Assembly (NCBI RefSeq): GCF_001938945.1
Contig: NZ_MKIO01000031.1
Location: forward strand, 1-64,000
Origin: Xaviernesmea rhizosphaerae
Lineage (GTDB): Bacteria; Pseudomonadota; Alphaproteobacteria; Rhizobiales; Rhizobiaceae
Length of the DNA: 64,000 nucleotides
Direction: 5' to 3'
Shown: piece after piece, positions 16,505-23,747 of the stretch
How positions within the stretch are numbered: position 1 is the first letter of the stretch
Layout: every line of letters starts with the position of its first letter
Notes under the pieces: model-generated
Seen by the model: the letters and a program-made list of their open reading frames with translations, nothing else
The model's database searches: none
Told to the model about the DNA's origin: nothing
Made by a program: the position numbers and the translations under genes

Positions 16505-17533
16505 ATGAAGAAGGCGATCGTCATTCTGATGAGCTTGACCCTGGGAGTTTCAGCAGTGTCCGCACAGACCGCATCCAGCACCAGCGCCTTGCCCGGCTAT
16601 GCCGAGGGCGCAGAAGTGATCCGCCTCACCGGCGACCGGCCGCAGATCGACGAGGTCGGCGGCGTCGTCTATGCGCAGGTCACGACCATGCGCGCCAATC
16701 GCCAGATGCGCATGAGCCTGCTCGTGCCGCGCACCGAGGATCTGAAGCCCGCCATCCTCTATCTGCCCGGCGGCGGCTTCATGACGACGGATTACCTTAA
16801 ATTCCAGGAGATGCGGTCCGCGCTGGCACAGGCCGGTTTCGTCGTGGCGGCGGCGGACTATCGCGTCGTGCCGGATGTCTTCCCCGCACCGCTGGAGGAT
16901 GGCAAGGCGGCGGTGCGCTATCTCAGAGCCCATGCGGCCGACTACGGCATCGATCCCAGGCGCATCGGCGTCATCGGCGATTCGGCCGGTGGCTGGCTCG
17001 CGCAACTGCTCGCCACCACCGGGACGGAGAAGGCCTATGACAAGGGAGACTTCCTCGATCAGCCCTCCGACGTTCAGGCGGCCGTTTCGCTCTATGGCAT
17101 TTCGGATGTGCGCAATATCGGCGAAGGCTTCCCGCCCGAGCTGCAAAAGGCGCATGACTCGCCTGCCGTGACCGAGGCGCTGCTCGTCAACGGGCCCGCC
17201 TTCGACACTTTCGCCGGCGCGCCGGTCAATGCCGATCCCGCCAAGGCGCTGGCGGCAGGGTCCATGGGCCATCTCGATGGTCCCAAGCCGCCGATGCTCC
17301 TGATGCACGGCAGCGCGGACAGGCTCGTTTCCCCCGTGCAGAGCCGGCAGCTTTTCGAGGCGCTGCGCACGCGGGGCGATCAGGTGGATTACGTTCTGGT
17401 CGAGGGCGCCGCCCATGGCGACCTGCCCTGGTATCAGCCGGATCTCATCGACCGCGTCACGGCCTGGTTCAAGAAGAGTCTGGGCGCGCCGATCAAGGGC
17501 GCGGCCCATACGGGCCCGCAATCGCATCTTTGA
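16505..17533 (+). CDS. exported alpha/beta hydrolase, possible hydroxycinnamate esterase
   Basis: A 342-aa serine hydrolase with a Sec signal peptide (KKAIVILMSLTLGVSAVSA, cleavage before Q), so it acts in the periplasm or outside. The fold resembles the hormone-sensitive-lipase / BD-FAE group: an HGGG-like oxyanion segment reads LYLPGGGFMTTD, the nucleophile elbow is IGDSAGGWLAQLL, the catalytic Asp is in LMHGSADRLVSP and the His in VEGAAHGDLPW. It follows pobA by 118 nt in the same direction. BD-FAE enzymes release ferulate or acetate from plant polysaccharides, so supplying hydroxycinnamates to the operon is an attractive inference. A generic carboxylesterase is the alternative. I chose the ATG at 16505 because it begins the signal peptide. 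Confidence 0.75.
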   Translation: MKKAIVILMSLTLGVSAVSAQTASSTSALPGYAEGAEVIRLTGDRPQIDEVGGVVYAQVTTMRANRQMRMSLLVPRTEDLKPAILYLPGGGFMTTDYLKFQEMRSALAQAGFVVAAADYRVVPDVFPAPLEDGKAAVRYLRAHAADYGIDPRRIGVIGDSAGGWLAQLLATTGTEKAYDKGDFLDQPSDVQAAVSLYGISDVRNIGEGFPPELQKAHDSPAVTEALLVNGPAFDTFAGAPVNADPAKALAAGSMGHLDGPKPPMLLMHGSADRLVSPVQSRQLFEALRTRGDQVDYVLVEGAAHGDLPWYQPDLIDRVTAWFKKSLGAPIKGAAHTGPQSHL

Positions 17534-17542
17534 CGATCCCTT

Positions 17543-17575
17543 CGGCGGTGGCAGTGCTCAAGCCTGCCGCCGCCG
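17543..17575. terminator. bidirectional terminator-like hairpin
   Basis: CGGCGGTGGCAG and CTGCCGCCGCCG form a 12-bp stem (one G-T pair) with a 9-nt loop between the convergent hydrolase and aminotransferase genes. Confidence 0.55.
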
Positions 17576-17594
17576 ATGTCAAAGCCGAAATAGT

Positions 17595-18449
17595 TCAGAT
17601 CGCATTCGCCACCTTCCGCGCGACATAGAGCGCGCGCAGCTTCAGCGTCAGCGGGCCGGGCTTGCCGGCGCCCACCGGCTGGCCATCGATCGCCACGACC
17701 GGCAGGACGAAATTGGTGGCCGAAGTCATGAAGGCTTCCGCCGCCGCCTTGGCCTCCTCGGGCGTGAAGGCGCGTTCCTCGCAAGCGATACCAGCGTTCT
17801 CGGCGATCTCGACGATGCTTGCGCGGGTAATCCCGTGCAGGATTGCCTGCGACAGCGGGCGCGTGACCAGCGTGCCCTCCGCCGTGATGATGTGGGCATT
17901 GGCGGCGCTCGCCTCGGTCACGAAGCCGTCTTCCACCAGCCAGGCCTCCTCCGCGCCGCGCGCGGTGGCCTCCATCTTCGCCATGGACGGGTAGAGCAGC
18001 TGCACGGTCTTGATGTCGCGCCGGGCCCAGCGATGATCGGGCAGCAGGACGACGGAAATGCCTGTTGCGACCTTGGGATTGTCGAGCACCGCCTTTGCCT
18101 GGGTGAAGAGCGTCAGCGTGGGGGTCGCGTCCTTCGGATAGGCGAAATCGCGGTCTGCGGTGCCGCGTGAGATCTGCAGATAGATCAGCCCTTCCTCAAG
18201 CGCGTTGCGGCGGACGATCTCGCGGTGAACCTCGAGCAGCTCGTCCTGCGACAGCGGGCAGGCGATGCCGAGCTCCGCCATCGAGCGCTGGAGGCGGGCG
18301 GCGTGCCCCTGATATTCCAGGAGCTTGCCGCCAACGACGCCGGTAACCTCGTAGATCGCATCGGCAAAAAGAAAGCCGCGATCGAAAATCGACACCTTGG
18401 CATCTTCTTCCGGCAGCCAGGCGCCGTTGAGGTAGACAATACGGGACAA
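17595..18449 (-). CDS. dat: D-amino-acid aminotransferase (fold-type IV PLP)
   Basis: A cytoplasmic PLP enzyme (EC 2.6.1.21) moving amino groups between D-amino acids and 2-oxo acids, typically making D-glutamate or using D-alanine. The 284-aa product matches the family. It opens with SRIVYLNGAWLPEEDAKVSI and FDRGFLFADAIYEVT; the PLP Lys is in RRDIKTVQLLYPSMAKMEA, and the AWLVEDGFVTEASAANAHII motif follows. No ATG fits the conserved N-terminus. A TTG at 18449 does, with AAAGG eight nt upstream, so a TTG start is proposed. The neighbouring branched-chain aminotransferases share the fold but are longer. It is divergent from the 5-oxoprolinase genes. Confidence 0.85.
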   Translation of the reverse strand: MSRIVYLNGAWLPEEDAKVSIFDRGFLFADAIYEVTGVVGGKLLEYQGHAARLQRSMAELGIACPLSQDELLEVHREIVRRNALEEGLIYLQISRGTADRDFAYPKDATPTLTLFTQAKAVLDNPKVATGISVVLLPDHRWARRDIKTVQLLYPSMAKMEATARGAEEAWLVEDGFVTEASAANAHIITAEGTLVTRPLSQAILHGITRASIVEIAENAGIACEERAFTPEEAKAAAEAFMTSATNFVLPVVAIDGQPVGAGKPGPLTLKLRALYVARKVANAI

Positions 18450-18824
18450 GGAAAGGGCCTTTCGGAGACTGTCGCAGGTTGGGCCGAAGCAGGGTCGCTC
18501 CGGCGCCGGGCAGGCGAGAGACATAAACATGGCAGGCGGCCGGGGGAAGTCGTCAGCCCCGGTTTTGGCGGGCGAAAGGATGTTGATATCGCCGTCTGCC
18601 TGCGATCCGGCCCTGTCGTCCGGTCTTAGGGACGCAGCGGCCCAATGTGAGCGCGATGATCCGTTAAACAGCCTGGCTTGCCTCGGGATCATCAAATGAC
18701 GACAAGTTTATTGGTGCCTCACATCCACAGTGGCCCTCTATGGCAGGATGCGGGATAAAGCGGCATGTCCGCGCGCTTATCCCCCGCAGACAGGCAAAGG
18801 AATCGGGCGAAACTGGAGCGAGGA
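18450..18824. other. divergent promoter region between dat and pxpB, no gene seen
   Basis: This 375-bp region separates two divergent genes. An AT-richer patch near 18690-18730 (CATCAAATGACGACAAGTTT) may hold promoters. I recognise no operator palindrome and no small gene. Confidence 0.4.
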
Positions 18825-19568
18825 ATGACCATGGCTGATCATGCGCCTCCGGCCTATCCGCGTCTTGCCGCAAGTGGCGACCGCGCCGTCGTCATCGAGC
18901 TCTCGGACGAGATTTCCGAGGAGACGAACCGGCGCGTCGTGGCGCTTGCCGAGGATCTCGACCGGCACCCGATTGCCGGTGTGGTCGAGACTGTGCCGAC
19001 CTATCGCTCGCTCCTCGTCTCCTACGATCCGCTGATATTGCGCGGGCGCGATCTGCGCTCGCTCTTGCTTCAGCGGCTGGCGACCATGCGGATCGATGGC
19101 ACGCGCGGGCGGCGCCTGATCGTGCCGGTGCTTTATGGCGGCGGGGCGGGCCTGGATCTGGCGGCGATGGCCGAGATGAAGCAGATGCATGCGGCCGATC
19201 TCGTCGCCCTGCATGGCGCGGCTGATTACCGCGTCTACATGATCGGCTTTGCGCCCGGCTTCGCCTATCTCGGCGGCCTGCCGGAGGTGCTACACACGCC
19301 GCGTCTCGCCGTGCCGCGTCAGCGGATCGAGGCCGGCTCGATCGGCATTGGCGGCAGGCAGGCCAGCATCAATTCGGTCGCCGGGCCCAGCGGCTGGCGC
19401 TTCATCGGCCGCACACCGCTGCGCCTGTTCGATCCTGCCCGTGAGGATCCCTTTCTGCTGAAAGCCGGCGATCACGTCCGTTTCCGCGCAATCGATCAGT
19501 CTGAGGCCGAAGCGCTGGATGCCGCCGTTGCGGCCGGCACGGCGCAGGCCGACTGGGAGGACGCATGA
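18825..19568 (+). CDS. pxpB: 5-oxoprolinase subunit PxpB
   Basis: PxpB works with PxpA and PxpC in the ATP-dependent opening of 5-oxoproline to glutamate (EC 3.5.2.9). The 247-aa product shows the family pattern: GDRAVVIELSDEISEETNRR near the start, VPTYRSLLVSYDP, the glycine-rich VPVLYGGGAGLDL, and the strongly conserved MIGFAPGFAYLGGLP and IGIGGRQASINSVAGPSGW. The ATG at 18825 follows GGAGCGAGGA; an ATG two codons later is an equal alternative. Its stop overlaps the pxpC start. The partner pxpA (LamB/YcsF) is not in this window. Confidence 0.92.
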   Translation: MTMADHAPPAYPRLAASGDRAVVIELSDEISEETNRRVVALAEDLDRHPIAGVVETVPTYRSLLVSYDPLILRGRDLRSLLLQRLATMRIDGTRGRRLIVPVLYGGGAGLDLAAMAEMKQMHAADLVALHGAADYRVYMIGFAPGFAYLGGLPEVLHTPRLAVPRQRIEAGSIGIGGRQASINSVAGPSGWRFIGRTPLRLFDPAREDPFLLKAGDHVRFRAIDQSEAEALDAAVAAGTAQADWEDA

Positions 19569-20545
19569 CGAAGCTGATCGTCAAACAAGCCGGTCCGCTG
19601 ATGTCGGTGCAGGATCTCGGCCGCACCGGCTTCGTGCAGATGGGCGTCTCCGCCTCCGGGCCGATGGATGAGGTCGCCATGCGCATCGCCAACCGCCTCG
19701 TCGGCAATCCGCAAAACCATGCGCTGCTCGAATTCGCCGTCTTGGGCGGACAGTTCGAGGTGGACGCACCGACGAGCTTCGCCGTGACCGGTGGTGCGGC
19801 GGCCATCACGGTCGACGGCGAACGGGTGGATGGCTGGGCAAGCCATGTGCTGCTGCCCGGTCAGGTCCTGCGCATCGGCGCGCTGACCAATGCCGTCTGG
19901 GGCTATCTGGCGCTTTCGGGCGGGATAGAGACCGAGCCGGTGCTCGGCTCGCGCTCCACCCATCTGCGCTCGGGCCTTGGCGGGCTCGATGGCCGACGCC
20001 TGGCGCCCGGCGATGCACTGCCGCTCGGAACGCCCGCCGACGATCCGGTCGGCATGCCGCAACGGGTGCTGCGCCTGCCGCTTCCCCGCGCTGCGGGGCC
20101 GATCCGCGTGATCGACGGGCCTCAGGCCGGACATTTCGATGAGGCGACGTGGCAGCAGTTCCTGCGCGGGCCCTTCCTGGTCTCCGGCAGCCGCGACCGG
20201 ATGGCACAGATCCTCGAAGGGCCGCCGATCCGCGCGGCGGGCGGCCACGACATCGTTTCCGACGGCACGGTGATGGGCTCGATCCAGGTTCCGGCCTCCG
20301 GCCGGCCGATCGTGCTGATGGCGGAGCGCCAGACCACGGGCGGCTATCCGAAAATCGCCACCATCGCCTCGGTCGACCTGTCGCGGCTGGCCCAGGCCAT
20401 GACCGGCAGCCTGATCCGCTTCAAGCGCGTGACGCAGGATCAGGCGGAAGACCTCTGGATCGCCCGGCGCCGCTGGCTGGAAACGGCTTGTGCCTGCCTC
20501 AACGGGAACGGAGATGCGGGGATGCCCGAAGGAGGCGGGTCTTGA
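19565..20545 (+). CDS. pxpC: 5-oxoprolinase subunit PxpC
   Basis: PxpC (326 aa) is the biotin-dependent-carboxyltransferase-like partner of PxpB. Conserved stretches include VKQAGPLMSVQDLGRTGFVQ and GVSASGPMDEVAMRIANRLV near the start, the central GYLALSGGIETEPVLGSRST and the C-terminal SGRPIVLMAERQTTGGYPKI. It starts with an ATGA overlap on pxpB, so the two are made together, as is normal for this complex. The end overlaps a candidate small gene by TTGA. In some bacteria the same pair occurs as KipI/KipA, which regulates a sporulation kinase, but that context is absent here. Confidence 0.92.
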   Translation: MTKLIVKQAGPLMSVQDLGRTGFVQMGVSASGPMDEVAMRIANRLVGNPQNHALLEFAVLGGQFEVDAPTSFAVTGGAAAITVDGERVDGWASHVLLPGQVLRIGALTNAVWGYLALSGGIETEPVLGSRSTHLRSGLGGLDGRRLAPGDALPLGTPADDPVGMPQRVLRLPLPRAAGPIRVIDGPQAGHFDEATWQQFLRGPFLVSGSRDRMAQILEGPPIRAAGGHDIVSDGTVMGSIQVPASGRPIVLMAERQTTGGYPKIATIASVDLSRLAQAMTGSLIRFKRVTQDQAEDLWIARRRWLETACACLNGNGDAGMPEGGGS

Positions 20546-20712
20546 CCAATCCACCGGCCGGGCAGGCCTCTTCCCGGATCATCGAGATGATGCTCGCAGG
20601 CGCGTGGGCGGGACAGCTAATAGGCGCGCAGGTCGCCCATGCGCGCGACGCCACTCGTGCCCACCTCAGCAACCCTGCCCGCCGCAGCGATCCACAACGG
20701 AGACCCTTGTGA
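20542..20712 (+). CDS. candidate 56-aa small protein in the pxp operon
   Basis: An open frame starts at TTG (20542) six nt after a perfect AAGGAGG (20529-20535), overlapping the pxpC stop as TTGA. It ends as TGATG on the start of the next dehydrogenase gene. Such coupling on both sides is strong evidence for translation. The product has a short helical, partly hydrophobic middle (SSRIIEMMLAGAWAGQLIGA, residues about 10-29), an AQVAHARD segment and a basic, proline-rich tail. Codons in the first 45 positions look like the host's; the tail less so. I do not recognise a family. A leader or coupling peptide without its own function is the alternative. Confidence 0.5.
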   Translation: MTNPPAGQASSRIIEMMLAGAWAGQLIGAQVAHARDATRAHLSNPARRSDPQRRPL

Positions 20713-21656
20713 TGAAATGCCTGATCGTCCAGCCCGTCCATGCGGCAGGCCGCGCGCGTCTCGAGCACGGCGGCGTGACGCCTGTCCTGTGCCCCGATAC
20801 CGAGCTTGAAACGATCATCGGGCTGATCGGCGATTGCGATGCGGTGATGACCCGGGATGCCGGGCTCTGCGCTGAGGCTATTGTCGCCGCCGACAGGCTG
20901 AAGGTGATCGTCGCCCATGGCGCGGGCCATGATGCGATCGACAAGGCCGTTGCCAGCCAGCGCGGCATTCTCGTCTGCAACACGCCGGGCGCCAATGCCC
21001 GCTCGGTCAGCGAGCTGGCGCTCGGCCTGGCCATTGCCGCGGCCCGGCTGATTCCGGCGGCCGACCGCGCGGTGCGCGAAGGTTCAAAGGGATTTCGCGA
21101 GGCCGAGCACTTCCACGAACTCTTCGGCAAGACCGCGCTGATCGTCGGCTGGGGCGCAACCGCGCAGGGGCTCGGGCGGATGCTCGACGTTGCCTTCGGC
21201 ATGCGCATCCTCATCCATTCCCCGCGCAGCATGGGGACGCTGCCCTATCCCCGCGCGGCATCGCTGGAGGAGGGGCTCGGCCTTGCCGATCTCATCTCCC
21301 TTCACACCCCGCTGCGCGAGGAGACCCGCAACCTCTTGGACCGGCGCGCCTTTGCTGCGGTCAAGCGCGGCGCGATCCTGGTCAACACCGCGCGCGCCGG
21401 CCTGATCGACGAGGCCGCCCTTGCCGACGCGATCGCCGACGGCACGATCGCTGGCGCCGGGCTCGACGTGTACACGGCCGGGGCCGCGCAGGGGCTGCTG
21501 GGGGCGAGCAACCGCGTGATCTTCACCCCGCATCTCGGCGGCACCACGGGCGAGGCGCTGGAGCGTGTCGCCTTCGCCGCCGCCGGCCATGTGCTGACCG
21601 CGCTGTCGGGCGAGCGCCCGGAAACCACCGTCACACTGCCCCTGGTGACGGCATGA
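20712..21656 (+). CDS. atypical D-2-hydroxyacid dehydrogenase
   Basis: A 314-aa protein of the D-isomer-specific 2-hydroxyacid dehydrogenase family (phosphoglycerate-dehydrogenase-like). The NAD-binding motif reads ALIVGWGATAQGLGRML, with Trp inside the usual GxGxxG. The active-site Arg is in ILVNTARAGLIDEAAL and the His in IFTPHLGGTTGE. Where relatives have a catalytic Glu (DVFEPEP type), this one reads GLDVYTAGAAQG, so the acid seems to be missing. It overlaps the candidate small gene by TGATG. The substrate is unknown; the pxp context might suggest a 2-oxo or 2-hydroxy acid, but that is weak. Confidence 0.8.
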   Translation: MKCLIVQPVHAAGRARLEHGGVTPVLCPDTELETIIGLIGDCDAVMTRDAGLCAEAIVAADRLKVIVAHGAGHDAIDKAVASQRGILVCNTPGANARSVSELALGLAIAAARLIPAADRAVREGSKGFREAEHFHELFGKTALIVGWGATAQGLGRMLDVAFGMRILIHSPRSMGTLPYPRAASLEEGLGLADLISLHTPLREETRNLLDRRAFAAVKRGAILVNTARAGLIDEAALADAIADGTIAGAGLDVYTAGAAQGLLGASNRVIFTPHLGGTTGEALERVAFAAAGHVLTALSGERPETTVTLPLVTA

Positions 21657-22125
21657 GCCACAGGGAAAGGCTGCCGCGGCAAGTCTGTCGCGACCTCAAG
21701 CAACGCATTCTCGATCAGCAGCTTTCCTCAAACGATGGGCAGATGCAGCCGCACCCTGGCGCCGCCCTCGGTGATGCCCCACACGCCGCCGCGCGCCGCA
21801 ATCGCGCGGATCAAGAAGGACAATGCGATCGCGCGCCTGCCCGATGGCGCGCTGCTGGTGCGCAACTTCGCAAACATCGACCTGCCGGAGACGCTGCGCC
21901 GCTTTGGGCAAAGAGCCATCGGGTCCTTGGAAGCGGCGACCGTTTGACCGGGACGCTTTTACATTGCCGTCCCATCCGCCGACCGCACAGTCTGTTCAAG
22001 ACTTGCTGTTGGTCTGACGAAAATGGTGATTTCGAGCACCGAAAGCGCAGAAATTGCCATTTGCAGGCGGCCAACGGCGATTCTTGGACAGACTGTCAGA
22101 TCTTTCAGACGAAACGGAGCATACC
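21657..22125. other. gene-poor, probably decayed stretch
   Basis: A 469-bp gap between the dehydrogenase and the VOC gene. Frames are broken and short on both strands. From about 21950 on, GC content drops (GATTTCGAGCACCGAAAGCG, TTGACAGACTGTCAG-like patches near 22090), as expected for the promoter of the VOC gene. No intact gene is supported. Confidence 0.45.
21728..21823 (-). pseudogene. possible remnant of a sensor kinase C-terminus
   Basis: On the minus strand the last 31 codons before a stop read like the end of a histidine-kinase ATPase domain: LSFLIRAIAARGGVWGITE then GGARVRLHLP, compare the usual LSIVRAIAxxHGG...G..F.LxLP. Nothing upstream in any frame continues the domain. If real, this is a fragment left by deletion. 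It could also be chance similarity in a non-coding stretch. Confidence 0.3.
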
Positions 22126-22539
22126 ATGCGTTCCCTCTTCCATCTTGCCTATCACGTCACCGATCTTGACGCGGCACGCGGCTTCTATGGCGGCATCCTC
22201 GGCTGCGAGGAAGGCCGCTCGACCGAGACCTGGGTGGATTTCGACTTCTTCGGCCACCAGATTTCGCTGCATCTCGGCACGCCCTTCGAGGTCACCCGCA
22301 CCGGCAAGGTCGGCGACCACAAAGTGATGATGCCCCATCTCGGCGTGATCCTGCCGCTCGACGACTGGTTCGCGCTGGCCGAGCGCCTGGAAAAGGGCGG
22401 CATCGCCTTCGATATTCCGCCGGTCATCCGCTTCGAGGGCGAGCCCGGCGAGCAGCGCACCATGTTCTTCTTCGACCCGAGCGGCAACCCGATCGAGGTC
22501 AAGGGCTTCAAGGATTTCGACAGCGTCTTCGCCCGTTGA
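22126..22539 (+). CDS. VOC family protein
   Basis: A 137-aa single VOC domain. It begins SLFHLAYHVTDLDAARGFYG with a likely metal-ligand His, has FDFFGHQISLHLG in the middle (second ligand region) and ends with TMFFFDPSGNPIEVKGF, where the Glu is the usual third ligand. So all three metal positions appear filled and it is probably an active metalloenzyme of the glyoxalase or extradiol dioxygenase type. CGGAGCATACC precedes the ATG at 22126. It stands alone, convergent with the SorC regulator. Substrate unknown. Confidence 0.82.
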   Translation: MRSLFHLAYHVTDLDAARGFYGGILGCEEGRSTETWVDFDFFGHQISLHLGTPFEVTRTGKVGDHKVMMPHLGVILPLDDWFALAERLEKGGIAFDIPPVIRFEGEPGEQRTMFFFDPSGNPIEVKGFKDFDSVFAR

Positions 22540-22544
22540 CGGCA

Positions 22545-22584
22545 AGACCCCGGGCGGATCCTTCATCCGCTCGGGCTTGGGTCT
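22545..22584. terminator. bidirectional terminator-like hairpin
   Basis: AGACCC (22545-22550) pairs with GGGTCT (22579-22584), and inside it GCGGAT pairs with ATCCGC around CCTTC. It lies between the convergent VOC and SorC genes. Confidence 0.5.
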
Positions 22585-22641
22585 GGATAGAGAGCATCAG
22601 ACTGAAGAAGGGAAAACAGCGTTCGGCCGAGGCTTCCGCGC

Positions 22642-23592
22642 TCAGGCGGTCAGCCGCTCGGCGGTGAAACGGTCGGTGACCAGCATGTCGATGACGCCGA
22701 GGCGCAGGGCGCCGGCGATGGCGTCGGTCTTGGCCTTGCCGCCGGCCAGCGCGATCACGCGGTCCACCTTGGCGAGCTCTTCGAGCGACATGCCGATCAC
22801 CCGGTCGTCGAGCGGCGTTTTCACCATCCGACCCTGCCTGTCGAAGAAGCGCAGGGAGATGTCGCCGACCGCGCCGGCTTCGGCGAGATCGGCGAGTTCG
22901 CGGGCCGAGAAGATATTGCCCGAGCGGGCCAGCAGCTCGGACGGCTCCACAGCGCCGATGCCGACGATGGCGAGCGTGATCGCGCCGAACAGGTCCATCG
23001 TGTCGCGCACGAAGGGATCAGCCATCATCAAGAGCTTGGCCTCGCGCGATGAGGTGACGCCTTGGACCGACAGCAGCTTCGGCTCGGCGCCGGTCAGCTT
23101 GGCCAGACGGGCGGTGAGCTGGGTGGCATGGGTCTGTACGGAGGGATCGCCCATGCCGCCGAGCGTCTGCACCACATAGCGGGCGCCCGCGCCCTTCTGC
23201 GGATGGATGTTCTCCACCATCTTGAAGATCGTCTGGCTCCAGCTGGAAACGCCGATGATCTCGCCGGGCGAGAGCGTGATTTCCAAGAGATGCGCCGCAC
23301 TTTCGCCGATGCGCGCCATGATCGCGCCGTCCCGGTCCTCCGAGCAATCCACCACCACGGCCTCCGGCAGGCCGAAGCGCTCGCGCAGCGCCTGTTCCAG
23401 ATCGCTATAGGTGCCGGCCGGCGGGATGACGCTGGTGCGCACGATCCCTTCCGTCTCCGCCCGCTTGAGCATGCGCGAAACGGTGGCCTGGGACAGGCGC
23501 AAATGCTCGGCAATCTCCGCCTGCCGCTTATGCTCGACATGATACATCTGGGCCACGCGGGAGATCAGGCGAAGTTCGTTGATGCGACCCAT
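22642..23592 (-). CDS. SorC/DeoR-type sugar-binding regulator
   Basis: A 316-aa SorC-family regulator: an N-terminal helix-turn-helix (HVEHKRQAEIAEHLRLSQAT, then VSRMLKRAETEGIVRTSV) followed by the sugar-phosphate-binding domain. That domain shows conserved stretches ALRERFGLPEAVVVDC, GVSSWSQTIFKMVENIHP, VVQTLGGMGDPSVQTHATQL and ITLAIVGIGAVEPS. The ATG at 23592 follows GGAGCCGCC; the frame upstream of it is not credible. EryD of the erythritol locus belongs to this family. It lies downstream of the FGGY kinase on the same strand and probably controls the whole transketolase/ABC locus, sensing a phosphorylated sugar. Confidence 0.88.
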   Translation of the reverse strand: MGRINELRLISRVAQMYHVEHKRQAEIAEHLRLSQATVSRMLKRAETEGIVRTSVIPPAGTYSDLEQALRERFGLPEAVVVDCSEDRDGAIMARIGESAAHLLEITLSPGEIIGVSSWSQTIFKMVENIHPQKGAGARYVVQTLGGMGDPSVQTHATQLTARLAKLTGAEPKLLSVQGVTSSREAKLLMMADPFVRDTMDLFGAITLAIVGIGAVEPSELLARSGNIFSARELADLAEAGAVGDISLRFFDRQGRMVKTPLDDRVIGMSLEELAKVDRVIALAGGKAKTDAIAGALRLGVIDMLVTDRFTAERLTA

Positions 23593-23661
23593 GGCGGCTC
23601 CGACAGTTTCACGCGCCCCTTTCAAACCGGTTATCGGCCAAAATGGCTCCATACCCCTTTA

Positions 23662-23709
23662 GAGCATCGGACCGAAAAGTGGGAACCGGTTTTCGGAAAA
23701 ATCCGATGC
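23662..23709. repeat. dispersed palindrome, copy 5 (best preserved)
   Basis: Runs from GAGCATCGGACCGAAAAGTG over GGAACCGGTTTTCGG to AAAAATCCGATGC. The outer and inner arms pair, giving a long hairpin. It sits between the FGGY kinase and the sorC gene. Confidence 0.75.
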
Positions 23710-23747
23710 GAAAGCCAAAACCCAGAGTGTTGGAAGGATGTCCGTTT

